From Alphaproteobacteria bacterium (lineage in GTDB: Bacteria; Pseudomonadota; Alphaproteobacteria; Micavibrionales; UBA2020): DNA of 64,000 nt. Shown here in pieces: positions 28,134 to 35,902 of this stretch (positions are counted from its first letter, which is position 1; every line of letters starts with the position of its first letter). The stretch covers positions 1 through 64,000 of the forward strand of contig JAICWS010000001.1 in assembly GCA_025934695.1 (NCBI GenBank). Direction: 5' to 3'. Position numbers and translations under genes: made by a program. Below the pieces are notes generated by a model. The model worked only from the letters and a program-made list of their open reading frames with translations. It was not told the origin of the DNA and did not search any database.

Positions 28134-30803
28134 ATGGCCGAAAAAACATCGGAAAGCAAAGAACTCGAAAAGAAGCAGTACTCTCTCTGGGAAAAATCCG
28201 GGATCTTCGCCGCCGACGTCAAGAGCAACAAGGCGCCCTATTGCATCCCTATGCCGCCGCCCAACGTAACGGGCAGCCTGCACATGGGCCATGCGCTGAA
28301 TATGACATTGCAGGATATCCTCACCCGTTTCGAACGCATGCAGGGCCGCGACGTGCTCTGGCAGCCGGGCACCGACCATGCGGGTATCGCCACGCAGATG
28401 GTCGTCGAACGCCTGTTGGCCGACGAGGGCAAGACGCGCCACGACCTCGGCCGCGAAAACTTCCTCAAACGCGTGTGGGAATGGAAAGAACATTCCGGCT
28501 CGACCATCACCACCCAGCTTCGCCGTCTGGGCGCCACGCCCGACTGGAGCCGCGAGCGCTTCACGATGGACGAGGGGCTGAACAAGGCCGTGAACAAGGT
28601 CTTCGTCCAGCTGTATAAGGAAAAGCTGATTTACAAGGACAAGCGCCTCGTTAACTGGGACCCGAAGCTGCATACCGCCATCTCCGACCTCGAGGTCGAG
28701 CAGCGCGAAGAAACCGGCAGCATGTGGCACTTCAAGTACCCGATCAAGGGCCAGCCCGATCGCTTCATCACCATCGCCACGACAAGGCCCGAAACGATGC
28801 TGGGCGATACGGCTGTCGCCGTGCACCCCTCGGATGAGCGCTATAGAGATCTCGTCGGCAAGCTGGTCGTACTGCCGATCGTTGGCCGCGAGATTCCGAT
28901 CATCGCCGACGAATATGCCGATCCGGAAAAAGGCTCGGGCGCGGTGAAAATCACCCCGGCGCATGACTTCAACGACTTTGAAGTCGGCAAGCGCCATAAT
29001 CTGCCGATGATTTCGATTTTGGACATCAATGCCAAAATCAACGAGAACGGGCCGCAGGAATACGTCGGCATGGACCGTTTCGCCGCCCGCAAGAAAGTGG
29101 TGGCGGAAATCGAGGCGCTGGGCTTGCTTGAGAAAATCGACAAGCACAAGTACCAGCTTCCCTACGGCGACCGTTCCAACGTTATTATCGAACCGCTACT
29201 GACCGATCAGTGGTATTGCGATGCGAAAACGCTCGCCGGTCCGGCAATAAAGGCGGTGGAGGAGGGGCGCACGCAGTTCGTGCCGGCGAACTGGACCAAG
29301 ACCTATTACGAATGGATGCACAATATCCAGCCTTGGTGTATTTCCCGCCAGCTGTGGTGGGGCCACCAGATCCCCGCCTGGTACGGACCCGACAAGTCGG
29401 TCTTCGTGGCCGAGACGGAAGAAGAGGCGAAGGCGCAGGCCAAGGAGAAATTCGGCAAGGACGTGACGCTCGAGCGCGACCCGGACGTACTGGATACCTG
29501 GTTCTCCTCCGCGCTCTGGCCGTTCTCGACGCTGGGCTGGCCCGATAATGTGCCGGAAGTGAAGCGCTATTATCCCGCCGAAACGCTGATCACCGGTTTC
29601 GACATCATCTTCTTCTGGGTCGCCCGCATGATGATGATGGGCATTCATTTCATGGGCGATGTGCCGTTCCGCAAGGTCTATATCCATGCGCTGGTCCGCG
29701 ACGAAAAGGGCCAGAAGATGTCCAAATCAAAAGGCAACATCATCGACCCGCTGCAGCTGATCGACGAATTCGGCGCGGACGCCCTACGCTTTACGCTGAC
29801 CTCGATGGCGGCGCAGGGGCGCGACGTGAAGCTGGGCGCCAAGAATGTCGAGGGCAACCGGAATTTTGCCACAAAGCTGAAAAGCGCGGTGAACTTCTGC
29901 GAGATGAACAACGCCAGGCTGAAGCTGGATTTCAAGCCTGAAAGCGTCAAGTTGACGCTCAACAAGTGGATCATCGGCGAACTGGTCACGACCAGCATGG
30001 AGACGGCCGAGGCATTGAAAGCCTACCGTTTCAACGAAGCCGCGAAGCACCTCTCCGAATTCGCGTGGGACATGTTCTGCGACTTGTATATCGAGTTTAC
30101 CAAGCCTGTTTTCATGGGAACAGACGAGGTCGCCAAGCAGGAGACGCGTGATACCCTGGCCTGGGTTCTCGGGCAGGTCCTGCTCCTGCTGAACCCGATT
30201 ATGCCCTATGTGACAGAAACTCTGCACATGCACCTTTTAGGAAAGCCGGAGGCTTCACCTGACAAGTCGGACTGGCTGCAATCCAAACGCTGGCCGGAGT
30301 TTGATGCGAAGATCATCGATCAGGCGGCCCGTGACGAGATGAACTGGGTCGTGAAACTCATTTCTGAAATTCGCAGCGTCCGCTCGGTCATGGGGGTGCC
30401 TGCTGCCGACCAGATCAGGATGCTGCTGAAAGGTGCTTCCGACGTGAACAAGAAGCGCCTGAAAGCGCATCAGGACATCATTTGCCGTCGTGCGCGTCTC
30501 ATTAGCGCGGAAGCGAATGATGCGGCCGCGCCGAAGGGTTCCGTCACACAGGTGCTGGGTGAGGCGACGATTATTCTTCCGATTGCCGATGTTATCGATT
30601 TTGGCAAGGAACAGGCGCGCCTGAAGAAGGAAATCGAAAAAGTCGAAGCCGATATCGAGCGTATCGACCGTAACCTCAACAACAAGGACTTCCTCGCCAA
30701 GGCCGACGCCGAAATCGTCGCCGAAAAACGCGAAGCCCGCGCCGAGGCCGAGAGCGCGAAAGCGAAGCTCGCGCAGGCCCTGAAACAACTCGAGGCCGCG
30801 TGA
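28134..30803 (+). CDS. valS: Valyl-tRNA synthetase
   Basis: Charges tRNA-Val and edits mischarged Thr. 889 aa. The HIGH motif appears as PPPNVTGSLHMGHAL near residue 40, and the class I KMSKS motif as GQKMSKSKGNIIDP near residue 527. The CP1 editing domain lies between them (TTRPETMLGDTAVAVHP). The C-terminal arm is the usual charged coiled coil (EQARLKKEIEKVEADIERI). AAAGGCAGG precedes the ATG. It is followed after one base by the small monooxygenase-like gene. Confidence 0.97.
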   Translation: MAEKTSESKELEKKQYSLWEKSGIFAADVKSNKAPYCIPMPPPNVTGSLHMGHALNMTLQDILTRFERMQGRDVLWQPGTDHAGIATQMVVERLLADEGKTRHDLGRENFLKRVWEWKEHSGSTITTQLRRLGATPDWSRERFTMDEGLNKAVNKVFVQLYKEKLIYKDKRLVNWDPKLHTAISDLEVEQREETGSMWHFKYPIKGQPDRFITIATTRPETMLGDTAVAVHPSDERYRDLVGKLVVLPIVGREIPIIADEYADPEKGSGAVKITPAHDFNDFEVGKRHNLPMISILDINAKINENGPQEYVGMDRFAARKKVVAEIEALGLLEKIDKHKYQLPYGDRSNVIIEPLLTDQWYCDAKTLAGPAIKAVEEGRTQFVPANWTKTYYEWMHNIQPWCISRQLWWGHQIPAWYGPDKSVFVAETEEEAKAQAKEKFGKDVTLERDPDVLDTWFSSALWPFSTLGWPDNVPEVKRYYPAETLITGFDIIFFWVARMMMMGIHFMGDVPFRKVYIHALVRDEKGQKMSKSKGNIIDPLQLIDEFGADALRFTLTSMAAQGRDVKLGAKNVEGNRNFATKLKSAVNFCEMNNARLKLDFKPESVKLTLNKWIIGELVTTSMETAEALKAYRFNEAAKHLSEFAWDMFCDLYIEFTKPVFMGTDEVAKQETRDTLAWVLGQVLLLLNPIMPYVTETLHMHLLGKPEASPDKSDWLQSKRWPEFDAKIIDQAARDEMNWVVKLISEIRSVRSVMGVPAADQIRMLLKGASDVNKKRLKAHQDIICRRARLISAEANDAAAPKGSVTQVLGEATIILPIADVIDFGKEQARLKKEIEKVEADIERIDRNLNNKDFLAKADAEIVAEKREARAEAESAKAKLAQALKQLEAA

Positions 30804-30804
30804 C

Positions 30805-31131
30805 ATGGCTTATGCCGTGATCTTCGTCTCGAAACTGAAAGATCCGGCAAGCCCGTCTTACGCCGCTATGGCGGGGAAAATGGAAGAGTTCGTCAAGTTG
30901 CAGCCGGGCTATCTTGGCATCGACTCCGTCCGCAACGACGCAGGCGAAGGGATCACCGTCTCCTATTGGGACAGCCTGCAGGCAATCGAAAAATGGAAGG
31001 CTGATGAGCGGCACCTTGTCGCGCAGAGACAGGGCAAAGATGATTGGTACGCACATTACAAGGTGATCGTGGCGCAATCCATTAAAGATTATTCAAAGAT
31101 TATTCGCACGGAGCGGCCGCATGAAATTTGA
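30805..31131 (+). CDS. Antibiotic biosynthesis monooxygenase-family (ABM) protein, 108 aa
   Basis: Small dimeric alpha/beta-barrel fold of the ABM group. Typical features are a first strand AYAVIFVSKL, the central PGYLGIDSVR and SYWDSLQAIEKWKADERH. Members include haem-degrading and quinol monooxygenases, but many have no known activity. It begins one base after the valS stop and overlaps the next gene by 11 bases, so it is probably a passenger in the valS unit. Confidence 0.8.
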   Translation: MAYAVIFVSKLKDPASPSYAAMAGKMEEFVKLQPGYLGIDSVRNDAGEGITVSYWDSLQAIEKWKADERHLVAQRQGKDDWYAHYKVIVAQSIKDYSKIIRTERPHEI

Positions 31132-31645
31132 CTTTCTGAAGAAGCTGAAGAACTTTCGGCTGGTTCCGAATGCTGACAAGATGAAGGCGAGCACTTTTCG
31201 CAAGTTCATCAACCTCTGGCCGCCGTTCCTGGGCGCCGGCATCAAGGTCAGCAAAATCGCGCCCGACTATTCGTCCGCCGACGTGGAGATGAAGCTGCGC
31301 AGCTGGAACAAGAATTACGTTGGCACGCATTACGGCGGCTCGATCTTTTCGATGACCGATCCGTTCTTTGCGCTGATCCTGATCAAGGGCCTGGGCAAGG
31401 ATTATATCGTCTGGGACAAGGCCTCCGAGATCAAGTTCAAGAAGCCGGGCAAGGGAGTTATTACCGCGCATTTCAATATAGCGAAGGAAAAAGTCCAGGA
31501 AATCCGCGAACTCGCCGAAAAGAACGACAAGGTCGAGCCGAAGTTCGTGGTCGAGGTGAAGGACGAAGCGGGCGACGTCGTGGCCGAAGTTACTAAGACT
31601 CTCTACGTCCGCCACAAAAGCAAGCCGCCCAAACCGCGGCCCTGA
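31121..31645 (+). CDS. DUF4442 hotdog-fold (thioesterase-like) protein, 174 aa
   Basis: Hotdog-fold protein of the DUF4442 group, related to acyl-CoA thioesterases. Conserved segments are WNKNYVGTHYGGSIFSMTDP and the strand pairs that follow. The N-terminus (MKFDFLKKLKNFRLV) is basic and amphipathic, and the tail is Pro/Lys-rich (KSKPPKPRP). GGAG lies 7 bases before the ATG. The catalytic role is not established for the family. It is last in the valS unit; downstream is the non-coding hairpin array. Confidence 0.78.
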   Translation: MKFDFLKKLKNFRLVPNADKMKASTFRKFINLWPPFLGAGIKVSKIAPDYSSADVEMKLRSWNKNYVGTHYGGSIFSMTDPFFALILIKGLGKDYIVWDKASEIKFKKPGKGVITAHFNIAKEKVQEIRELAEKNDKVEPKFVVEVKDEAGDVVAEVTKTLYVRHKSKPPKPRP

Positions 31646-31650
31646 TTTTG

Positions 31651-31748
31651 AAAAAAAAGGAGACGAAGGCAGCTTGGAGGATAAATCCAACAAATCGCCG
31701 TTCGTCTCCCGCTCAGTCTTACGGCCGGCGCGTGGAAGCCGTTCCTTA
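31651..31748 (-). ncRNA. Candidate small RNA, unit A (degenerate copy of the hairpin array)
   Basis: On the minus strand, a hairpin with arms at 31659–31670 and 31697–31709 (GGAGACGAA pairing TTCGTCTCC) is followed at once by eight T (31651–31658), an intrinsic-terminator layout. The loop contains an inner stem TTGGA/TCCAA exposing TCCTCC, an anti-Shine-Dalgarno-like sequence. A GGAA…TTCC mini-stem lies at the 5' side (31734–31745). It shares the GGAGACG stem with units B and C but lacks their separate GC-rich terminator hairpin. No promoter can be assigned with confidence. Confidence 0.4.
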
Positions 31749-31777
31749 GCCGACCGCGATGGATGATGATACCTCTC

Positions 31778-31930
31778 AAAAAAAAGCAGACCCCCGCGTC
31801 AGGGGGCGGGGGTCTGTTTTCAATCCGGGGGGAAAGAGAAGGAGACGAAGAAAACGTCCGATTTTGACATCTTCAGTTTCTTGCGTCTCCCGGTTATTCC
31901 AACACGCGCCCCGGGAAAGTTGTTCCGCGC
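31778..31930 (-). ncRNA. Candidate small RNA, unit B of the hairpin array
   Basis: Minus-strand order: a 5' GGAA/TTCC mini-stem; hairpin I with arms 31841–31853 and 31877–31890 (GGAGACG…CGTCTCC); and a C-rich linker, TTCTCTTTCCCCCCGGATTG (31821–31840). A perfect 11-bp hairpin with 8-base loop follows (arms 31787–31797 and 31806–31816, CAGACCCCCGC), then one base and eight T (31778–31785). That is a strong intrinsic terminator in this orientation. The terminator hairpin and linker are identical in unit C exactly 200 bases away. No open reading frame of plausible composition fits. Confidence 0.5.
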
Positions 31931-31967
31931 GCCTGTAAAATTCGTAACACCCATGCTTCGGATTGGG

Positions 31968-32128
31968 AAAAAAAGCCCCAAAATAACAGACCCCCGCGTC
32001 AGGGGGCGGGGGTCTGCTCAATCCGGGGGGAAAGAGAATGGAGACTGAAGAATTTCCGATTTTGAGGTCTTCTATTCCTCGCGTCTCCGGTAATTCCAAC
32101 CAAGGAAAGGCTTAAGGCGTTCCTTTCC
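31968..32128 (-). ncRNA. Candidate small RNA, unit C of the hairpin array
   Basis: Same minus-strand layout as unit B. It has a 5' stem GGAAAGG/CCTTTCC (32104–32128), hairpin I (GGAGAC 32040–32045 with GCGTCTCC 32081–32088), the same C-rich linker and the same 11-bp terminator hairpin (31987–31997 with 32006–32016). TTATTTT and a run of seven T at 31968–31974 follow. The loop and upper stem of hairpin I differ from B while the base of the stem pairs in both, which suggests structure under selection. The 40 bases on its 5' side are AT-rich and could hold a promoter. Confidence 0.5.
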
Positions 32129-32269
32129 GATTCATGATTTTTTAAATTGTCATAAAATTCACGAAGAGAGTTTCTGCACCTGGATGGCAGCGCAGCGAGG
32201 TCAGACACCGTTGCGCCTGGTCTTTTAAAGGCGCAATATTCGTCCATATCTCTATCAGGGATTGCGTAA

Positions 32270-32746
32270 ATGATCGAAATCAAGGCGCCCGACGATTATA
32301 CGGGCATCAAAGGCAAAAAGGCGATCTTCCTCGCCGGCAGCATCGAAATGGGCAAAGCCGAAAACTGGCAGGAGCGCCTCGTCTCCGCGCTGCGGCATTT
32401 CGACGTTCTCATCCTCAACCCGCGCCGCGCCCATTGGAACGCCTCCTGGGAACAGAGCATCGACAATCCCGATTTCTGCCAGCAGGTGGAGTGGGAGCTC
32501 GATGCGCTTGACCGGGCCGACCTCGTTATCTTGTATTTCGCGCCTGAGACCCGCTCGCCGATATCCCTGCTTGAGCTCGGCATTCATGCCGCCGCCAACC
32601 CGGACAAGCTGATCGTCTGCTGCCCGGATGGCTTCTGGCGCAAGGGCAATGTGGATATCGTCTGCCGCCGTTACGGCGTCCGCCAGGTCCCGGCGATCGA
32701 CGATCTTGTGAAGAGCGCCGTAACCTTTGTACAGAAGGCGGCCTGA
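32270..32746 (+). CDS. Nucleoside 2-deoxyribosyltransferase-like protein, 158 aa
   Basis: Rossmann-like protein of the nucleoside 2-deoxyribosyltransferase-like group. KAIFLAGSIEMGKAENWQ opens the nucleotide-binding part. SWEQ, WELDALDRADLVILYF and the probable catalytic glutamate in SPISLLELGIHA near residue 105 follow. Relatives cleave or transfer deoxyribosyl groups, or hydrolyse deoxynucleoside monophosphates; the substrate here is not known. One base separates it from the next small gene. Upstream lies the hairpin array. Confidence 0.78.
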   Translation: MIEIKAPDDYTGIKGKKAIFLAGSIEMGKAENWQERLVSALRHFDVLILNPRRAHWNASWEQSIDNPDFCQQVEWELDALDRADLVILYFAPETRSPISLLELGIHAAANPDKLIVCCPDGFWRKGNVDIVCRRYGVRQVPAIDDLVKSAVTFVQKAA

Positions 32747-32747
32747 C

Positions 32748-33002
32748 ATGTGGGGAAGAATCATCGGCGTCTTCGTCTCGCTGGGCGTCATCGCCTACAT
32801 GTTCCATGCCATGAACGGGTCGGACTCGGCGGTCAAGAATGCAGTCGACAACAGCCCGGCGATGAAAGAGCAGAGGCAGATGTTAAGGGATGCGGGCGTC
32901 AACCCCGACGATCCGGATGCCGTCAAGAAATACGCCGCCCAGAAAGCGAAGGAAATCGAGGAGTACCAGCACTCCGCCGACAATCTGCAGAAAGAGCCTT
33001 AA
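32748..33002 (+). CDS. Small single-pass membrane protein, 84 aa
   Basis: Function not recognised. One N-terminal hydrophobic segment (residues 4–20, IIGVFVSLGVIAYMF) is followed by a charged helical domain (SPAMKEQRQMLRDAGVNP…EEYQHSADNL), so a type II-like anchor is likely. ATG at 32748 begins one base after the preceding stop with AAGG ahead of it, indicating cotranscription with the deoxyribosyltransferase-like gene. Confidence 0.65.
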   Translation: MWGRIIGVFVSLGVIAYMFHAMNGSDSAVKNAVDNSPAMKEQRQMLRDAGVNPDDPDAVKKYAAQKAKEIEEYQHSADNLQKEP

Positions 33003-33075
33003 CGCAAAAAGTGCCAACGCCGCCGGCCCTTGGGGGGCGCGGCGGCGCGGAATGGCTATTCGAATGCGTCAGCGA

Positions 33076-33399
33076 TTAGTACAGCTGAACCGCGTCGATG
33101 ATCTTACGATCGCTCTTGTTGATGAGATAGACGTTGCCGCCCGAGCTCACATAAGTCGCGCCTGCGGGGGCCGGCACGAGCTTGGTCGTCACAGTGGACG
33201 GCAGTTCGGTGTAGGTGACCGTCTCGGGCAGGATGGTGCCCGGCGAATAGAAGGTCACGTTCTCCGAGGGAGCCGTTACGTAATCCTTCAGGATCACGCG
33301 GTCGGGATCGCGGAAATAGACATCGGCCTTCGCGGACACGCTGGCCAGCAGGCCGGCGGCGATCAGGGCGAGAGCAAAGGGGGTCGCAAGCTTCTTCAT
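33076..33399 (-). CDS. DUF1236-like exported protein, 107 aa
   Basis: Small secreted protein. The signal peptide (MKKLATPFALALIAAGLLAS) is probably cleaved after AKA near residue 24. The mature part resembles the DUF1236 pattern: ETVTYTELPSTV, then a proline-glycine segment and VYLINKSDRKIIDAVQLY at the C-terminus. Periplasmic location is inferred. ATG at 33399 has GGAGG 8–9 bases upstream, which settles the start against a longer frame. Role unknown. Confidence 0.72.
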   Translation of the reverse strand: MKKLATPFALALIAAGLLASVSAKADVYFRDPDRVILKDYVTAPSENVTFYSPGTILPETVTYTELPSTVTTKLVPAPAGATYVSSGGNVYLINKSDRKIIDAVQLY

Positions 33400-33488
33400 T
33401 TGATATCCTCCGTTGGGTGATTTCACTTGCAATCAACGCCAGGAGCCAGCGTAAAGTTCCGCGGCACGGGAGGGTGGCTTTATTAAAA

Positions 33489-33788
33489 TCAGGGGGTCGG
33501 CGGCGCCGGCGGTTGGACAGGTTTATCCGATACCACTTTCCAGTCGCGCCCGTATTCCAGCTGGAGGACAAGCAGCGCTTTTTTGGCGGCGGGGTCCGGC
33601 GTGCCGGCGGGGACGCAGCAGCGGATTTCATTTTTTGCGCTGTCCTGAGTGACCGTCTTCGAAATCGCCTCATAGGCATCGCGCTCCACGCCATTCATCG
33701 TGCTGCGGTGAAAGCGCACGCGCAGCATTTCGAGGGCGAGGGGCCCGCTGTTCTTTGCCGCTTTCAGGAAATCTCTGATCATTCCCAT
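33489..33788 (-). CDS. Hypothetical protein, 99 aa
   Basis: Function not recognised. The N-terminus is a short basic amphipathic helix (MGMIRDFLKAAKNSG) and the C-terminus a Pro-rich tail (PVQPPAPPTP). The middle is a compact charged domain with a Cys pair (IRCCVP). ATG at 33788 is preceded by AGGAG at 8 bases. It lies 19 bases after the 391-aa protein gene and is probably cotranscribed with it. Confidence 0.6.
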   Translation of the reverse strand: MGMIRDFLKAAKNSGPLALEMLRVRFHRSTMNGVERDAYEAISKTVTQDSAKNEIRCCVPAGTPDPAAKKALLVLQLEYGRDWKVVSDKPVQPPAPPTP

Positions 33789-33807
33789 GTGAAATACTCC
33801 TAAAGTT

Positions 33808-34983
33808 CTATGGCTTGGGCGGGCGCGGCTTGTCTTTCGCGGCTTGCCCCGGCTGCGCATGGCCGTACTCCTTCCGCGTGTCTTTGTAGCGGGAAATAAA
33901 GGCGCCGATGGCGTCGGGGACCTTCGGCTCGGGCATCTGGACGATCATGTTCTGCAGCGTCTTCATGCCCGCGTCGGAATTGTCGATCTTCTTGTATTCT
34001 TCCATGGCTTGGTGGACGCGCGACTTGAACAGGGTTTCGTTGGCATCGAAATCGCCCTTGCCCGCATTCATGAGGCCGTAAAGCCCCTCGGCGTGCAGCA
34101 CGTAGCAGGAAATCTTGCACTGGAGCACGAAGGATTCGAATTCCGCCGTGTCGACGCCATAGGCCTTCATCTGCTTGACGGAAGATTCCGCCAGCGCCAG
34201 CGCGTCTTCGGCCTCTGTGATCAGCTCGCCTTGCCCGAGTTCCTGGTATTTTTTGCAGTATTCAGTAAGCTTGCCATGCGCCTTTTCGACATGGTCGACA
34301 AAACGGTCGAGGATATTCAGGACGCGGGCGGATGTCGTCGCGCTGCTGAAATCCGTGTCGCGCCCGGCGCGCGTGAAATGGTCGAGCAGGAAATGCGCGT
34401 TGGGCGCCTTGCTGGCCGGGCCGTTATTGTCAAATTCGGCCGCCGGTCTTTGCACATGCGTGTCCGCGCGCGCGATGTCGTCATCGTAAAAGCTGAAGCC
34501 CGCGGGCAGCGCCTTTTCGTCGGGCCGTGCGCGGGGATTGCCCCGTGTGTCGAAAACATATCCTTCGCGCTCGGCGAAAGCCTTGAAGTGCAGGAAACCC
34601 ATCGCATCCGCCTCGGGATAGAGCGGCAGGAAAATGGTGGGCTTGTCGCGGCATTGCTTTTCGAAATGAGCGATCTCCGTCACCGCTTCCTTGAAATTGA
34701 CCTTGGACTTGATCTTGTGAACGTGCGTCACCGTCTTCTTCTTGTAAGGATTGAAGGAGGGATAGATGCGGCGCACGACTTTGGCCACCGTCCAGGTCTT
34801 GGCGACGGGATCATCCATATAGGCTTCGCAGTGGATATGCGAGGTGGTTTTTTCGGCGTCCGTCGCCGAAAAAGTTTCGCTGCGGCAGTAGGTGCCGAAA
34901 AGCGGATGCAGGCATTTGTTGTCCGGCGCGGGCGTCGGCGGAAGACTGTTCGGATCGATATCGTTCTTGCCGGGCTCGCTCAA
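33808..34983 (-). CDS. Hypothetical protein with C-terminal PPKP tail, 391 aa
   Basis: Function not recognised. Soluble; no signal peptide or membrane segment. The first third is Cys/His-containing (CLHPLFGTYC, HIHCEAYMDDP), which could bind a metal. The second half is helical (FVDHVEKAHGKLTEYCKKYQ), and the tail ends KPRPPKP. The only start consistent with the length is TTG at 34981–34983, supported by GGAG eight bases before it; the next internal ATG would remove ~55 residues. It forms a two-gene unit with the downstream 99-aa gene. Confidence 0.6.
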   Translation of the reverse strand: MSEPGKNDIDPNSLPPTPAPDNKCLHPLFGTYCRSETFSATDAEKTTSHIHCEAYMDDPVAKTWTVAKVVRRIYPSFNPYKKKTVTHVHKIKSKVNFKEAVTEIAHFEKQCRDKPTIFLPLYPEADAMGFLHFKAFAEREGYVFDTRGNPRARPDEKALPAGFSFYDDDIARADTHVQRPAAEFDNNGPASKAPNAHFLLDHFTRAGRDTDFSSATTSARVLNILDRFVDHVEKAHGKLTEYCKKYQELGQGELITEAEDALALAESSVKQMKAYGVDTAEFESFVLQCKISCYVLHAEGLYGLMNAGKGDFDANETLFKSRVHQAMEEYKKIDNSDAGMKTLQNMIVQMPEPKVPDAIGAFISRYKDTRKEYGHAQPGQAAKDKPRPPKP

Positions 34984-35065
34984 GGCTGATGCTCCGCAGG
35001 GGTGAAACTTATGGAATGCTTATTTTTAACAGAGGCCTGCCGGGCGGTCAATTTGGAATTCCCGC

Positions 35066-35093
35066 TTGCCATTGAATCTTTAGAGGTTATATC
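35066..35093 (+). promoter_or_regulatory. Candidate promoter for the F420-reductase-like gene
   Basis: TTGCCA (35066–35071) and TATATC (35088–35093) are separated by 16 bases, 26 bases before the start codon. The gene has a strong GGAGG site. Confidence 0.45.
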
Positions 35094-35119
35094 CTGACGC
35101 GACAAAACGGAGGTGCAAC

Positions 35120-35755
35120 ATGGATATCGCAATTATCGGAGCGGGTAACGTCGGCGCGGCTTTGGCCAAGGGTTGGGCAAAGAAAGGACATAATCTGTAT
35201 ATCGGTGTGCGTCATCCCGATGATGCCAAGTATGCCGCTTTGAAAAGCCAGCTTGGCGCCCAGGCGAAATTCGTGACGCCGGCGGAAGCGGCAAAGGCGG
35301 CGAGCGTTATCCTCCTCGCGACGCCCTGGGGGCAGACAGAGCAGGCGGTCAAATCGCTGGGACCGGTTTCCGGAAAAATTATCATCGACGCGACCAACCC
35401 GCTGAAGCCGGATTTGAGCGGCCTGACGCATAATGGCGATACTTCCGCCGCCGAAACGATTCAATCCTGGGTGCCGGATGCGAAAGTCATCAAGGCTTTC
35501 AACACCGTGGGCGCGAATATCATGGAGAAGCCTGAAGTCCGTGGATATAAGGCCATGATGTATTTTTGCGGCAATGACTCTCAGGCGCGTCAGACGGTTA
35601 AGAAACTTATCTCAGATATTGGTTTCGAACCCGTCGAAGCGGGCGACCTGAAAGAGGCCCGCCTGCTTGAGCCGCTGGCGATGCTCTGGATCAAATCAGC
35701 CTATGCTTTCGGCATGGGCCGCGACTTCGCCTTCGGTCTCCTGAAAGCGTCATAA
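35120..35755 (+). CDS. NADP-dependent oxidoreductase, F420-reductase-like, 211 aa
   Basis: Rossmann-fold protein of the coenzyme F420-dependent NADP oxidoreductase family, whose many bacterial members act as NAD(P)-linked reductases without F420. The dinucleotide motif IAIIGAGNVGAALAKGW is at the N-terminus. GVRHPDD supplies the NADP phosphate-binding Arg/His region, and DATNPLKPD and KAFNTVG are conserved. Stand-alone gene with its own promoter-like site. The substrate is unknown. Confidence 0.8.
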   Translation: MDIAIIGAGNVGAALAKGWAKKGHNLYIGVRHPDDAKYAALKSQLGAQAKFVTPAEAAKAASVILLATPWGQTEQAVKSLGPVSGKIIIDATNPLKPDLSGLTHNGDTSAAETIQSWVPDAKVIKAFNTVGANIMEKPEVRGYKAMMYFCGNDSQARQTVKKLISDIGFEPVEAGDLKEARLLEPLAMLWIKSAYAFGMGRDFAFGLLKAS

Positions 35756-35765
35756 GGGTCTCATA

Positions 35766-35820
35766 AATAAGCCTATTTCAGAGATGCTTATTATTAAGCC
35801 TTTGTCAGTTTTTGAGGCTT
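35766..35820. terminator. Two small inverted repeats after the oxidoreductase gene
   Basis: AATAAGC/GCTTATT (35766–35792) and AAGCCT/AGGCTT (35796–35820) lie in an AT-rich gap. The first has no T-run; the second holds its T-run inside the loop. They may end the upstream transcript but do not make a textbook terminator. Confidence 0.25.
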
Positions 35821-35902
35821 AAAATAAGATGAGGGGAGTGTGTCTGGCGACGATCTTCCAGACGGCGCGTTGTCCTTTGACGGCGAGGAGTAGGATCGAA
35901 TT

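Noticed and set aside
31776-32099. A 107-codon minus-strand frame with an internal duplication (LFPPGL repeated)
   Set aside because: The duplication comes from the non-coding hairpin units B and C. The frame crosses both terminator hairpins and has no ribosome-binding site.
31651-32128. The hairpin array as a CRISPR array
   Set aside because: Only three units, about 200 bases apart, with differing internal sequence and no uniform short direct repeat; no cas genes are near.
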